Shown here in pieces: positions 1-5,860 of a stretch of 5,860 bases of DNA. Within the stretch, counting starts at the first letter, position 1. Each line of letters begins with the position of its first letter. Both the position numbers and the translations under genes were made by a program. The stretch is taken from the NCBI GenBank assembly GCA_007131625.1, contig SLQC01000161.1, positions 1 to 5,860 of the forward strand, in the 5' to 3' direction. A model generated the notes under the pieces. That model did no database searches, was not told the origin of the DNA, and saw nothing but the letters and a program-made list of their open reading frames with translations. Origin of the DNA: Balneolales bacterium. Lineage in GTDB: Bacteria > Bacteroidota > Rhodothermia > Balneolales > Natronogracilivirgulaceae.

Positions 1-410
1 CGGTACAGCGCGGGAAGCGAACAACCCGTCCTGTGGGGTTCGGGATCTCGATACCGCTACATCTATCCCAGCGCCAGGTCAGGAGTCGAATCCACCATCA
101 CCCGGTCCCTTGAAGAAGTTTTCCATTGGCTTGGGGTTGTGGACCGGGCGGAAGCAGGGGGCGAGAGCGTGTTCCGTCTCTCCGAACTGGGCCGGTGGCT
201 CCTTACTGGCAACGCGGACATTAAGGACGCGCCCATACAGGCAGAGGATGAAGTGGAACTCATCGTGCAGCCGAACTTTGAGGTTGTCGTTCCCAACCTT
301 GCGGCGGATCCCCTGGTAGCCGTTCCTCTCGAGCGCTTCGCGGAACGCCAAGGTTCCGGGCGCGCCGCCGTCTACCGGCTCACGAAGAACGCCTTCACCC
401 GCGCCATTCA
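1..410 (+). pseudogene. C-terminal fragment of a helicase-associated (Helicase_C_3-type) protein, cut at both ends
   Basis: The translation runs from the window edge through a winged-helix-like stretch (SLEEVFHWLGVVDRA, then FRLSELGRWLLTG), followed by VELIVQPNFEVVVPN, PLERFAER and VYRLTKNAF. The order 'lVqPnfevvvp', 'L.rFaer', 'YrLT...l.rAl' is characteristic of bacterial helicase-associated/XPB-like proteins (Helicase_C_3 family), which are usually several hundred residues long. The family normally continues past 'YRLT' with further helices and a C-terminal tail. Here that continuation is replaced by transporter sequence from about 385-411. By hand count, GC is about 63% in bases 1-60 and 67-70% in 301-420, above most of what follows. 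Function is inferred from family resemblance only: a DNA-binding or helicase-linked role. It is probably inactive as it stands. Confidence 0.6.
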
Positions 411-1503
411 AAAAGCCGCGATTCTGTTCAACCGAAACGATTTTCTCCGACCGTTTTTCATCCCATTTTTCATGATTATTTTTTCCTTGATGGGCAGTAT
501 TTTCGGGATGGCGGAGGAGGTTATCATCTTCATTCCGCTTTTTGTTCCATTGGCCCTCGCTCTCGGGTACGACTCCATTGTGGGTGTCTCAGTACCTTTT
601 ATTGGCGCCAGTGCGGGATTTGCCGGTGCGGTGGTGAATCCGTTTACGGTAGGAGTAGCGCAGGGATTGGCTGAAATTCCATTGCTCTCGGGATGGGAAT
701 TGCGAGCGGTGGTATGGTTGGCAACGACCGTTGTTGCTATCTGGATTGTTGGCAGCTACGCCCGAAAAATCTTCAAAAACCCCACCAAATCTCCGATGTA
801 TGTGTTCGACAGTGACCGACAGGAGGAGATGTCTACCGATGAAGCGGATAACGAGCCGTTCACCTTGAATCAGCTGTTGATTCTGCTGGTGTTTGCGGCG
901 GGAATCGGACTGCTCATCTACGGTGCAACCAGCCTGGACTGGTATATCCGGGAGATGGCGGCGCTGTTTCTGGCGATCGGGGTTATATCCGCGTTGATCG
1001 GACGACTGTCCGGCAGTGTGGCGGCCAATGCTTTCGTTACCGGAATGAAAGATGTCCTGGGTGCGGTTGTCATCATCGCCCTGTCACGCTCCATTTTGCT
1101 GCTTATCACCGATGCACAGATCATTGACACGATACTGTACGGACTCTCCAGTGCGATTGCGGGATGGCATCCCGTTGTTTCGGCAGAAATCATGCTGCTG
1201 GTCCAGTCGGTGATCAACTTTGTAGTGCCAAGCGGCAGCGGCCAGGCTGCTCTGACTATACCGATCATGGCGCCGCTGGGCGATCTCGTGGGAATCACGC
1301 GTCAAACAGTCGTTCTGGTCTTCCAGATGGGCGACGGCATCACAAATATGATCATCCCAACCTCCGGGGTTACCATGGCGGTGCTTGGAATGGCGAAAAT
1401 TCCCTGGAGTACCTGGGCGACATGGATGGCTCCGAGGCTTCTGTGGTTTTATCTGGTGGCGGTAGTGGCCATTGCAGTGGCGGTGATTGTTGGGTATGTC
1501 TGA
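1..1503 (+). CDS. Chimeric open frame: helicase-associated domain joined to YfcC-family transporter (5' end outside window)
   Basis: The frame is open from base 1 to the TGA at 1501-1503, so the true start lies upstream. A GTG at 139 could be taken as a start, but it has no ribosome binding site and lies inside a recognisable domain. Residue numbers here count from that GTG. The part before about residue 90 resembles the Helicase_C_3/XPB-type helicase-associated region (VQPNFEVVVP at 43-52, YRLT at 79-82). From about residue 84 the protein is a YfcC/DcuC-like transporter (IT superfamily), with the motifs FGMAEE (122-127), NPFTVGVAQG (167-176), NFVVPSGSGQA (360-370) and MGDGITNMIIPTSG (397-410). 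These families are unrelated in function: one is a nucleic-acid-associated cytoplasmic protein, the other an inner-membrane carrier. YfcC proteins normally begin with their own transmembrane helices, which are missing here. I regard the frame as a fusion or an assembly chimera, not a normal gene. The domain calls are firm; the reality of the joined protein is doubtful. Confidence 0.8.
   Translation, partial: RYSAGSEQPVLWGSGSRYRYIYPSARSGVESTITRSLEEVFHWLGVVDRAEAGGESVFRLSELGRWLLTGNADIKDAPIQAEDEVELIVQPNFEVVVPNLAADPLVAVPLERFAERQGSGRAAVYRLTKNAFTRAIQKAAILFNRNDFLRPFFIPFFMIIFSLMGSIFGMAEEVIIFIPLFVPLALALGYDSIVGVSVPFIGASAGFAGAVVNPFTVGVAQGLAEIPLLSGWELRAVVWLATTVVAIWIVGSYARKIFKNPTKSPMYVFDSDRQEEMSTDEADNEPFTLNQLLILLVFAAGIGLLIYGATSLDWYIREMAALFLAIGVISALIGRLSGSVAANAFVTGMKDVLGAVVIIALSRSILLLITDAQIIDTILYGLSSAIAGWHPVVSAEIMLLVQSVINFVVPSGSGQAALTIPIMAPLGDLVGITRQTVVLVFQMGDGITNMIIPTSGVTMAVLGMAKIPWSTWATWMAPRLLWFYLVAVVAIAVAVIVGYV
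385..1503 (+). other. YfcC-family (DcuC-like) transporter, N-terminally truncated segment
   Basis: This portion encodes about 370 residues of a polytopic inner-membrane carrier of the YfcC/C4-dicarboxylate anaerobic carrier type. Members are predicted to move dicarboxylates, basic amino acids or peptides; the substrate cannot be read from the sequence. Hydrophobic segments, numbered from the GTG at 139, lie at about 103-122, 128-142, 188-206, 244-262, 270-288, 306-323, 345-363 and 432-453. The two re-entrant-loop regions expected in the IT superfamily are visible: FGMAEE through NPFTVGVAQG (about 122-176) and FVVPSGSGQA through MIIPTSG (about 361-410). A charged cytoplasmic linker rich in D and E lies near 222-240 between the halves. 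The first one or two helices and the usual periplasmic region of YfcC proteins, roughly the first 120 residues, are absent. The truncated carrier is unlikely to fold or work normally. It ends normally, and no clear terminator follows. Confidence 0.85.
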
Positions 1504-1650
1504 TGGATAAAGATTACAATAAGAAAATAATCATGTCAAAAGTTTGTGTATACTTTTATCCGGGATTTTTAGTTATGTGCTATCCTTGGACTGTTATAAT
1601 TAATACCCTGGATTTTTGTTATCGTTTTGAGTACTCCGTAACCGGATGAT
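1504..1650. other. AT-rich intergenic region
   Basis: This 147-base gap lies between the transporter stop and the outer-membrane protein start. It is markedly AT-rich compared with both flanks and carries the promoter element described separately. A weak A/T inverted repeat (AAAAGT at 1538-1543, ACTTTT at 1552-1557) is present but is too weak to call a terminator. No plausible small gene was seen. Confidence 0.6.
1592..1600 (+). promoter_or_regulatory. Extended -10 promoter element for the tamA-like gene
   Basis: The bases TGTTATAAT are a perfect TGn extension followed by the consensus TATAAT hexamer (1595-1600). No good -35 box lies 16-18 bases upstream (only 2 of 6 matches), which is typical where an extended -10 compensates. 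Transcription would start near 1607, leaving a leader of about 44 bases before the ATG at 1651. If the organism is in Bacteroidota proper, its main sigma factor prefers a different element (TAnnTTTG) and this match would carry less weight. Confidence 0.45.
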
Positions 1651-3648
1651 ATGTTCCAGAAGTTATCACCCATTTTTATTTTTCGATCTTTTTTCAAGAG
1701 ATTACTGTCAGAGTGCGGATGTTATCCAGCTGGATGGATGGCGCTTGTACTGCTATTGATCATTCCAGATGTGCAGGCAGTCTCTATGCCGGCATCCGAA
1801 TTTCGTTTTATGGATGATAAACGCCCCGAACGGGTCTGGAACATGAGTTTCGAAGGTAATGAAACGTTCAGATCGATGATCCTCAGAAATATCATCGCCC
1901 TCGAAGCACCTTCCCTTTTCCGCAAAATTCGTTTCTGGAATCGATCCGGATTCGATTTCGATGCCACTGAACTACGCCGGGATGAGATCCGCATCAAACG
2001 GTTTTACCAGCGCCGCGGTTTCCCCCATGTCCAGGTCACCTCCCGCGTGGAAGAGGGACGCAGAGACTGGTCGCGGCATGTCGTCTTTATAATCGACGAA
2101 GGCGAACCCACGATCATCGACACGGTCCGTTATGAAATCGATGCCGACTCCTCTGTAATCGCCTACCTTGAAGAGCATCGCGATTTTCAGCGTTCCAATC
2201 GACGCCAGGTGATGCAGGAAGGCAGTCGGTACCAACTGATCAATCACAGCGACGTAGAAGGCGTGTACCTCTCCACCATGCAGAATCTTGGATTTGCCCA
2301 TGCCGAGGCGTTCGTCACCGCAACCGTCGACACCACAGGCCGTAACGCCGATGTGCTGATCACACTCAGCCCGGGTCCACACACCTATCTTGGCGATATT
2401 CATGTCGAAGGTAACGAAACGGTGTCCGATGCGCTGATCCTCCGACATTCCGAACTCAGGACGGGCGACCGCTATAGCTCGCGCGATCTACGCAACGCAC
2501 AGCAACAGATATTCGGACATCCACTGTTACGGTTTGTAACAATCAGCATGCCACCGCAGCCACGTGACTCGACAGTCGACATTTCCATTCGTGTCCGGGA
2601 ACATCCGCTACGCAGCCTGAGGGTTCAGGGTGGGATCGGAATCGAAGAGATCGTCCGGGCCAACATTTCCTGGCAGCATCGAAATCCATTTGGTAACGCA
2701 TACAACTTCAGCATCGCCACCCGTGCTTCGTTTCTGGAACAGCGATTAAACATTGATTACTACATCCCCTATGTCTTTAATCCCAAAAGCCGGATAAACA
2801 TCTCACCATTCGGCCAGCGACTTGACGAGCGTGGATATCTGCTCCTTCGTGCCGGTATCAGCAACAGCTTCATCTATCAGATTTCCCTGGAAACTACCGG
2901 AACCATCACTTATGAATTTACAAGAAACCGGGAGCAGATTCACAGTCCTGAAGTAGTTATACCGGAAGAAGATCAGTATTACAATATATCCGCATTGAAA
3001 TTTTCCGGATATCACAACCAGCTCGAACTTGAACAATACCAGGGATGGGCGATTCGACCCCATGCCGAATTCTCCGGTTTCATGGGTACGGGATCGCTCC
3101 GTTACAATCGTTACATACTGGATATCCGTCGCTATATCGATATCGGACCAACCACACAATTTGCGGTTCGCAACGAAGGTGGCCTGATTACGTTTGCCAG
3201 CCAAAACGATCTGCCGTCCAATGTGCGTTTTTATACCGGTGGGACCAGCTCGGTGCGCGGTTGGCAGCGGCGTGAGCTGGGCCCCAAAAGAGTGATTCTG
3301 GACGAAGAAGGCACATTTAAGGAATATATTCCGGTTGGCGGGAAAGCGATGTACAATTTCAATCTGGAAATCCGGCAGGAATTGAACTGGTTGATCCGGC
3401 ATTTTGGAGCCGCTGTTTTTCTGGATGGTGGTTCCGTTTGGGAAGATCCGAAGTTCATAAATGTAGGTGATCTGCAATTCGGAATGGGTGGTGGATTGCG
3501 TTATAATTCGCCAATCGGACCAGTGCGCATTGACATGGCCCGGAAAATTAATCCCACAGATGAGGATCTGAATATTTATAATGGTGAAGATCACGGAGGC
3601 TGGTTCGACTGGTGGGGCATCCACTTCAGCATCGGACACGCATTTTGA
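1651..3648 (+). CDS. BamA/TamA-family outer-membrane protein (Omp85 superfamily), three POTRA domains
   Basis: This is a complete 665-residue protein. Residues 1-43 form a signal peptide: basic FFKR at 14-17, hydrophobic MALVLLLII at 30-38, and likely cleavage after VQA (41-43). Starting at the internal Met30 would lose the basic region, so the ATG at 1651 is preferred, although no clear ribosome binding site precedes it. Three POTRA domains follow at about 61-150, 151-242 and 248-318; FEGNETF (67-73) and VEGNETV (252-258) open the first and third. The barrel covers about 320-665. It starts with GGIGIEEIVRANISW and contains the loop-6 signature VRGW (535-538), the family motif SPIGPVRIDMA (620-630) and a C-terminal strand ending in Phe (HFSIGHAF), as expected of a Bam-recognised beta-signal. 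Three POTRAs and a following TamB-like gene favour a TamA-type partner over the essential BamA, which usually has five. Expected role: insertion of outer-membrane proteins, or forming the outer-membrane end of a TamA-TamB bridge. Confidence 0.9.
   Translation: MFQKLSPIFIFRSFFKRLLSECGCYPAGWMALVLLLIIPDVQAVSMPASEFRFMDDKRPERVWNMSFEGNETFRSMILRNIIALEAPSLFRKIRFWNRSGFDFDATELRRDEIRIKRFYQRRGFPHVQVTSRVEEGRRDWSRHVVFIIDEGEPTIIDTVRYEIDADSSVIAYLEEHRDFQRSNRRQVMQEGSRYQLINHSDVEGVYLSTMQNLGFAHAEAFVTATVDTTGRNADVLITLSPGPHTYLGDIHVEGNETVSDALILRHSELRTGDRYSSRDLRNAQQQIFGHPLLRFVTISMPPQPRDSTVDISIRVREHPLRSLRVQGGIGIEEIVRANISWQHRNPFGNAYNFSIATRASFLEQRLNIDYYIPYVFNPKSRINISPFGQRLDERGYLLLRAGISNSFIYQISLETTGTITYEFTRNREQIHSPEVVIPEEDQYYNISALKFSGYHNQLELEQYQGWAIRPHAEFSGFMGTGSLRYNRYILDIRRYIDIGPTTQFAVRNEGGLITFASQNDLPSNVRFYTGGTSSVRGWQRRELGPKRVILDEEGTFKEYIPVGGKAMYNFNLEIRQELNWLIRHFGAAVFLDGGSVWEDPKFINVGDLQFGMGGGLRYNSPIGPVRIDMARKINPTDEDLNIYNGEDHGGWFDWWGIHFSIGHAF
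1852..2421 (+). repeat. Short diverged repeat marking duplicated POTRA domains
   Basis: The 15 bases at 1852-1866 and at 2407-2421 differ at one position (GAAGGTAATGAAACG versus GAAGGTAACGAAACG). Both encode EGNET, the conserved start of a POTRA domain, in POTRA 1 and POTRA 3. This is coding conservation after domain duplication, not a mobile or regulatory repeat. Confidence 0.6.
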
Positions 3649-3653
3649 AGTTG

Positions 3654-3678
3654 TCTGACCTGATTTTGCACGGTCAGA
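3654..3678 (+). other. Intergenic hairpin just after the tamA-like stop codon
   Basis: TCTGACC (3654-3660) and GGTCAGA (3672-3678) are perfect 7-base inverted repeats around an 11-base loop, beginning five bases after the stop codon. A G-U pair could extend the stem by one. No run of T follows, so it is not a standard intrinsic terminator. It could damp read-through, protect the upstream message end or be incidental. Confidence 0.45.
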
Positions 3679-3687
3679 TCCACCCTG

Positions 3688-3727
3688 GGATTATCCGGTA
3701 TGACTTGGATTTTTCCGGGCTGACTTG
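3688..3727 (+). repeat. Imperfect 20-bp tandem repeat upstream of the tamB-like gene
   Basis: Copy 1 (3688-3707) and copy 2 (3707-3727) share the blocks GGATT, TCCGG and TGACTTG in the same order, with 19-20-base spacing. They differ by one inserted T and a few substitutions. A looser resemblance (TGACCTGATTTT at 3656-3667) hints at an older third copy overlapping the hairpin. TGAC-containing words continue to the start codon. The repeat may be slippage in a spacer or a protein-binding site; nothing in the sequence decides. Confidence 0.5.
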
Positions 3728-3740
3728 ACATGACATAACA

Positions 3741-5860
3741 ATGATGACACATACTGATCAATCGACAAAACACAGACGTATCTGGCCCTGGATCACCCTG
3801 GCGGTGGTGGTGATCCTGCTGGGGGGATTGCGCCTGGCGATGCGGTCGGATTATGTGATGGATCGCATCCGCACCGAGGCGGAGCTTCGTGTATCGGAGA
3901 TGCTGGATGCGGAGCTGCATATCGGCCGGATGCATGGTGACTTGTGGTCGTATCTCATTCTGGAAGATATCCGGCTTTACGAGTCACCCGGACACCAAAC
4001 CGTTACGCTCGACACACTGAGCGTATCCTGGTCCTTATTCGATCTGATTTTTCGCCGACCGCTGGAAATTCAAAAAGTGCACATGATCGGATTGCGGGCA
4101 GACATCAAACAGGATGATGACGGGTTGTGGAATATTTTCGCGATGCTACCGGACACGGTGGAGGATCCGGCAGCGGAGGAACATATAGTGGACGAGGAGC
4201 CGTTTCAATTTGTGCTGAAGGATGTCCGGGTAACCGCGCCGTTTATATCGGTCGATGCTGCGGCTCTGATGCCCGAAGAGCCGTTTTCTGTCCGGGATAT
4301 AGAAATTCTTGCCCGTTTTGGTCAAAATGTTAACGGACTTTTCATCGATTTACACAAGCTCGACCTTAGTGTTCACGAATCTCGCTTTGATGCCCCCATT
4401 CAACTGGAGTCGGAAGCGGCCTGGGACGGTCGACAAATCACACTTGACAAGCTGGTCGTCGCCGGAGCTCATTCACTGTTCGAAGCCGCCGGAAATTACG
4501 ATACTGTAACAAAAGGGGGTGACCTGGAAGCTATACTCGATCCGCTGGCATGGAGAGATGTGGTGGCGTATCTGGATGAATATCCGGTTCGACAGAATGT
4601 AGCGGTTAGTCTGCATGCCGGTGGTTCACGACAGAATTTTAGCGCTGGTTTCACGATCGATGCACCTGGACTTGAGAACCTGTCCGTCGATTCGCGGTGG
4701 TCCTTTATGCATGAATCGGTGCTGAAAAGGCTGGAGATCACTTCGGGTCCGGTTGATGCCGGGCGATTGACCGGGTCGGACACCCTGCACGCACAACTGG
4801 GTGCATTGTCATTCTCTCTGGAAGGGGTAATTCCACTGAATGAATGGGATCGTGTAGCGGCAAACGGGAATTTGGCAATTGGTGAGTTGCAGTTCGACGA
4901 TCACCGGCTTAATGAAATCACAATGGACTTTTCCGCACAAAACGGTACTGCCCTAACCGAAACGGTGCTACGCAAAGGCGAGGAGTCGATCCGGCTTGAT
5001 GTTGAAGCGAATCGGTGGTGGGAACCGGAACTAAGTTGGGCGGTTACATATGAGCTGGCGGATCTGAATCCGGCGTATTGGTCGGGAATAGAGGCATTGG
5101 AAGGTTCGATCACCTCACATGGCACGCTGATCGGCAGCGGCCGGGAGCCCGGAACTTCCCCCTGGGTTGCAGATATCAATGTTGACCGGTTTCTGTTGGT
5201 CGATTACCCGGAAGCATCACTCGTCCTGAATGGAGAACTTACGTTCGACACTCTTCATGCGGTGGCCGGCATACAGGTGGCGGAAGGTGAAATCGATCTG
5301 GAAACCGAAATGTTGTGGCGCCTCGAAAAACAGAAATACAAACTTGACGTGCAATTCAGTAATCTGAATGCCGGTACAATACCGGGCCTGGAGGAGTTGA
5401 CTACAAGGATAAACGGTTCTTTTAATGTGGCAGGCGAAGGATTTGACCCGGAAACGATGGCCTGGGATGCATCGCTGCTGTTGAACGACACCGATATCAA
5501 CCGGCAGGAACTCGACACATTTGAGCTGAATCTTGCTTTGCGCGATGGATTTGTGCAGATCGAGGATAGTTATTTGAGCAGCACACCCGCACGGGGAAAC
5601 TTGTCACTTATGCAGAATATTTTTGATTTAAAAGATCCGCGAAACCGGCTCGATTTTGACGTGGAACTGCTGGATCTTCAGGGATTTGCAAATCTGGCGG
5701 GCACCGATTCACTGCAGGCAAGAGGCCTGTTTACCGGCTCGATCCAACCGAACGATGAGGGAGAACTAGTTTTTCATTCCGGACTGAAGCTTGAAACGGT
5801 GCAATACGACACCGTCAGGGTGCACCAGATCGACGGATCCGCAAGGCTGATACTGGCAGA
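3741..5860 (+). CDS. TamB-like translocation/assembly module protein (AsmA-like superfamily), N-terminal part
   Basis: A frame without stops runs from the ATG at 3741 to the right edge, giving 706 codons plus two bases; the stop lies beyond the window. A second ATG follows directly at 3744. There is no Shine-Dalgarno sequence before either. Residues 1-13 are polar and basic (KHRR at 10-13). Residues 14-33 form a single membrane helix (IWPWITLAVVVILLGG) that would anchor the protein in the inner membrane with the rest in the periplasm. Residues 55-135 match the typical TamB/AsmA opening: LHIGRMHGDLW, LILEDIRLYE, VTLDTLSVSW, then a 'PLEIQKVHMIGLRADI' strand pair and DGLWNIF. After that come long alternating beta-strand stretches without cysteines, consistent with the beta-groove fold of TamB, YhdP and YdbH. 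TamB proteins are usually well over 1,200 residues, so more than half may be missing; the diagnostic C-terminal TamB domain is outside the window. The protein probably works with the preceding Omp85 product in outer-membrane protein assembly or phospholipid transport. The 92-base gap and shared strand suggest one operon. Confidence 0.85.
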   Translation, partial: MMTHTDQSTKHRRIWPWITLAVVVILLGGLRLAMRSDYVMDRIRTEAELRVSEMLDAELHIGRMHGDLWSYLILEDIRLYESPGHQTVTLDTLSVSWSLFDLIFRRPLEIQKVHMIGLRADIKQDDDGLWNIFAMLPDTVEDPAAEEHIVDEEPFQFVLKDVRVTAPFISVDAAALMPEEPFSVRDIEILARFGQNVNGLFIDLHKLDLSVHESRFDAPIQLESEAAWDGRQITLDKLVVAGAHSLFEAAGNYDTVTKGGDLEAILDPLAWRDVVAYLDEYPVRQNVAVSLHAGGSRQNFSAGFTIDAPGLENLSVDSRWSFMHESVLKRLEITSGPVDAGRLTGSDTLHAQLGALSFSLEGVIPLNEWDRVAANGNLAIGELQFDDHRLNEITMDFSAQNGTALTETVLRKGEESIRLDVEANRWWEPELSWAVTYELADLNPAYWSGIEALEGSITSHGTLIGSGREPGTSPWVADINVDRFLLVDYPEASLVLNGELTFDTLHAVAGIQVAEGEIDLETEMLWRLEKQKYKLDVQFSNLNAGTIPGLEELTTRINGSFNVAGEGFDPETMAWDASLLLNDTDINRQELDTFELNLALRDGFVQIEDSYLSSTPARGNLSLMQNIFDLKDPRNRLDFDVELLDLQGFANLAGTDSLQARGLFTGSIQPNDEGELVFHSGLKLETVQYDTVRVHQIDGSARLILA

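Noticed and set aside
139..141. GTG at 139 as the start of a 454-residue protein
   Set aside because: The same frame is open back to base 1, and its translation upstream of 139 continues the helicase-associated domain. No ribosome binding site is visible, so the frame is treated as cut by the window edge.
1538..1557. Possible terminator hairpin after the transporter
   Set aside because: The stem is only six mostly A/T pairs with no GC-rich core and no clean T-run, so it would be very weak.
1164..1649. A 161-codon plus-strand frame overlapping the end of the transporter and running into the intergenic gap
   Set aside because: The overlapped part is out of frame with the clear transporter motifs, and its translation is low-complexity (rich in G, S, H). 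There is no ribosome binding site and no recognisable product.
1714..1722. Cysteines at residues 22 and 24 of the outer-membrane protein as a lipoprotein site
   Set aside because: The residues before them (LSEC, ECGC) do not match a lipobox, and they precede the hydrophobic core of the signal peptide.
2803..3639. A 278-codon open frame on the minus strand within the outer-membrane protein gene
   Set aside because: It lies wholly antisense to a strongly supported coding region. Its translation shows no family motif and no domain pattern. It is a by-product of codon use on the other strand.
4127..4509. Two plus-strand frames of 66-68 codons inside the tamB-like region
   Set aside because: Both are out of frame with the long uninterrupted TamB-like frame and have no recognisable content.

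Overview
The window looks like a Gram-negative (diderm) bacterium of moderate GC content. The best-supported content is an adjacent pair of outer-membrane biogenesis genes: a BamA/TamA-type Omp85 protein and the start of a TamB-like AsmA-superfamily protein. Neither start codon has a convincing Shine-Dalgarno sequence. Together with the TamA-TamB adjacency and the acidic proteins, this fits the Bacteroidota/Rhodothermota/Balneolota side of the tree. That placement is an inference from style, not from a marker gene.

Bases 1-1503 form one plus-strand reading frame that is already open at base 1 and ends in TGA at 1501-1503. It is not a normal gene. Up to about base 410 it encodes the winged-helix/Helicase_C_3-like region found in helicase-associated (XPB-type) proteins. 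After that it encodes the C-terminal two thirds of a YfcC-family membrane transporter. The join is in frame, lies at a motif that suits both families, and coincides with a clear drop in GC content. It is either a real fusion by recombination or, at least as likely, an assembly chimera near a contig end.

Bases 1504-1650 are AT-rich and non-coding, with an extended -10 promoter element facing right. Bases 1651-3648 encode a complete 665-residue outer-membrane protein with a signal peptide, three POTRA domains and a 16-strand-type barrel. Bases 3649-3740 are a short spacer with a hairpin and an imperfect 20-bp tandem repeat. From 3741 to the right edge a frame without stops encodes the first 706 residues of a TamB-like protein, anchored in the inner membrane by an N-terminal helix. 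The natural reading is an operon driven by the promoter near 1600, whose products form a bridge from inner to outer membrane for outer-membrane protein assembly and/or lipid transport.

I see no RNA genes, insertion sequences, CRISPR arrays or phage genes. The most unusual item is the chimeric first frame; the rest is a recognisable system.
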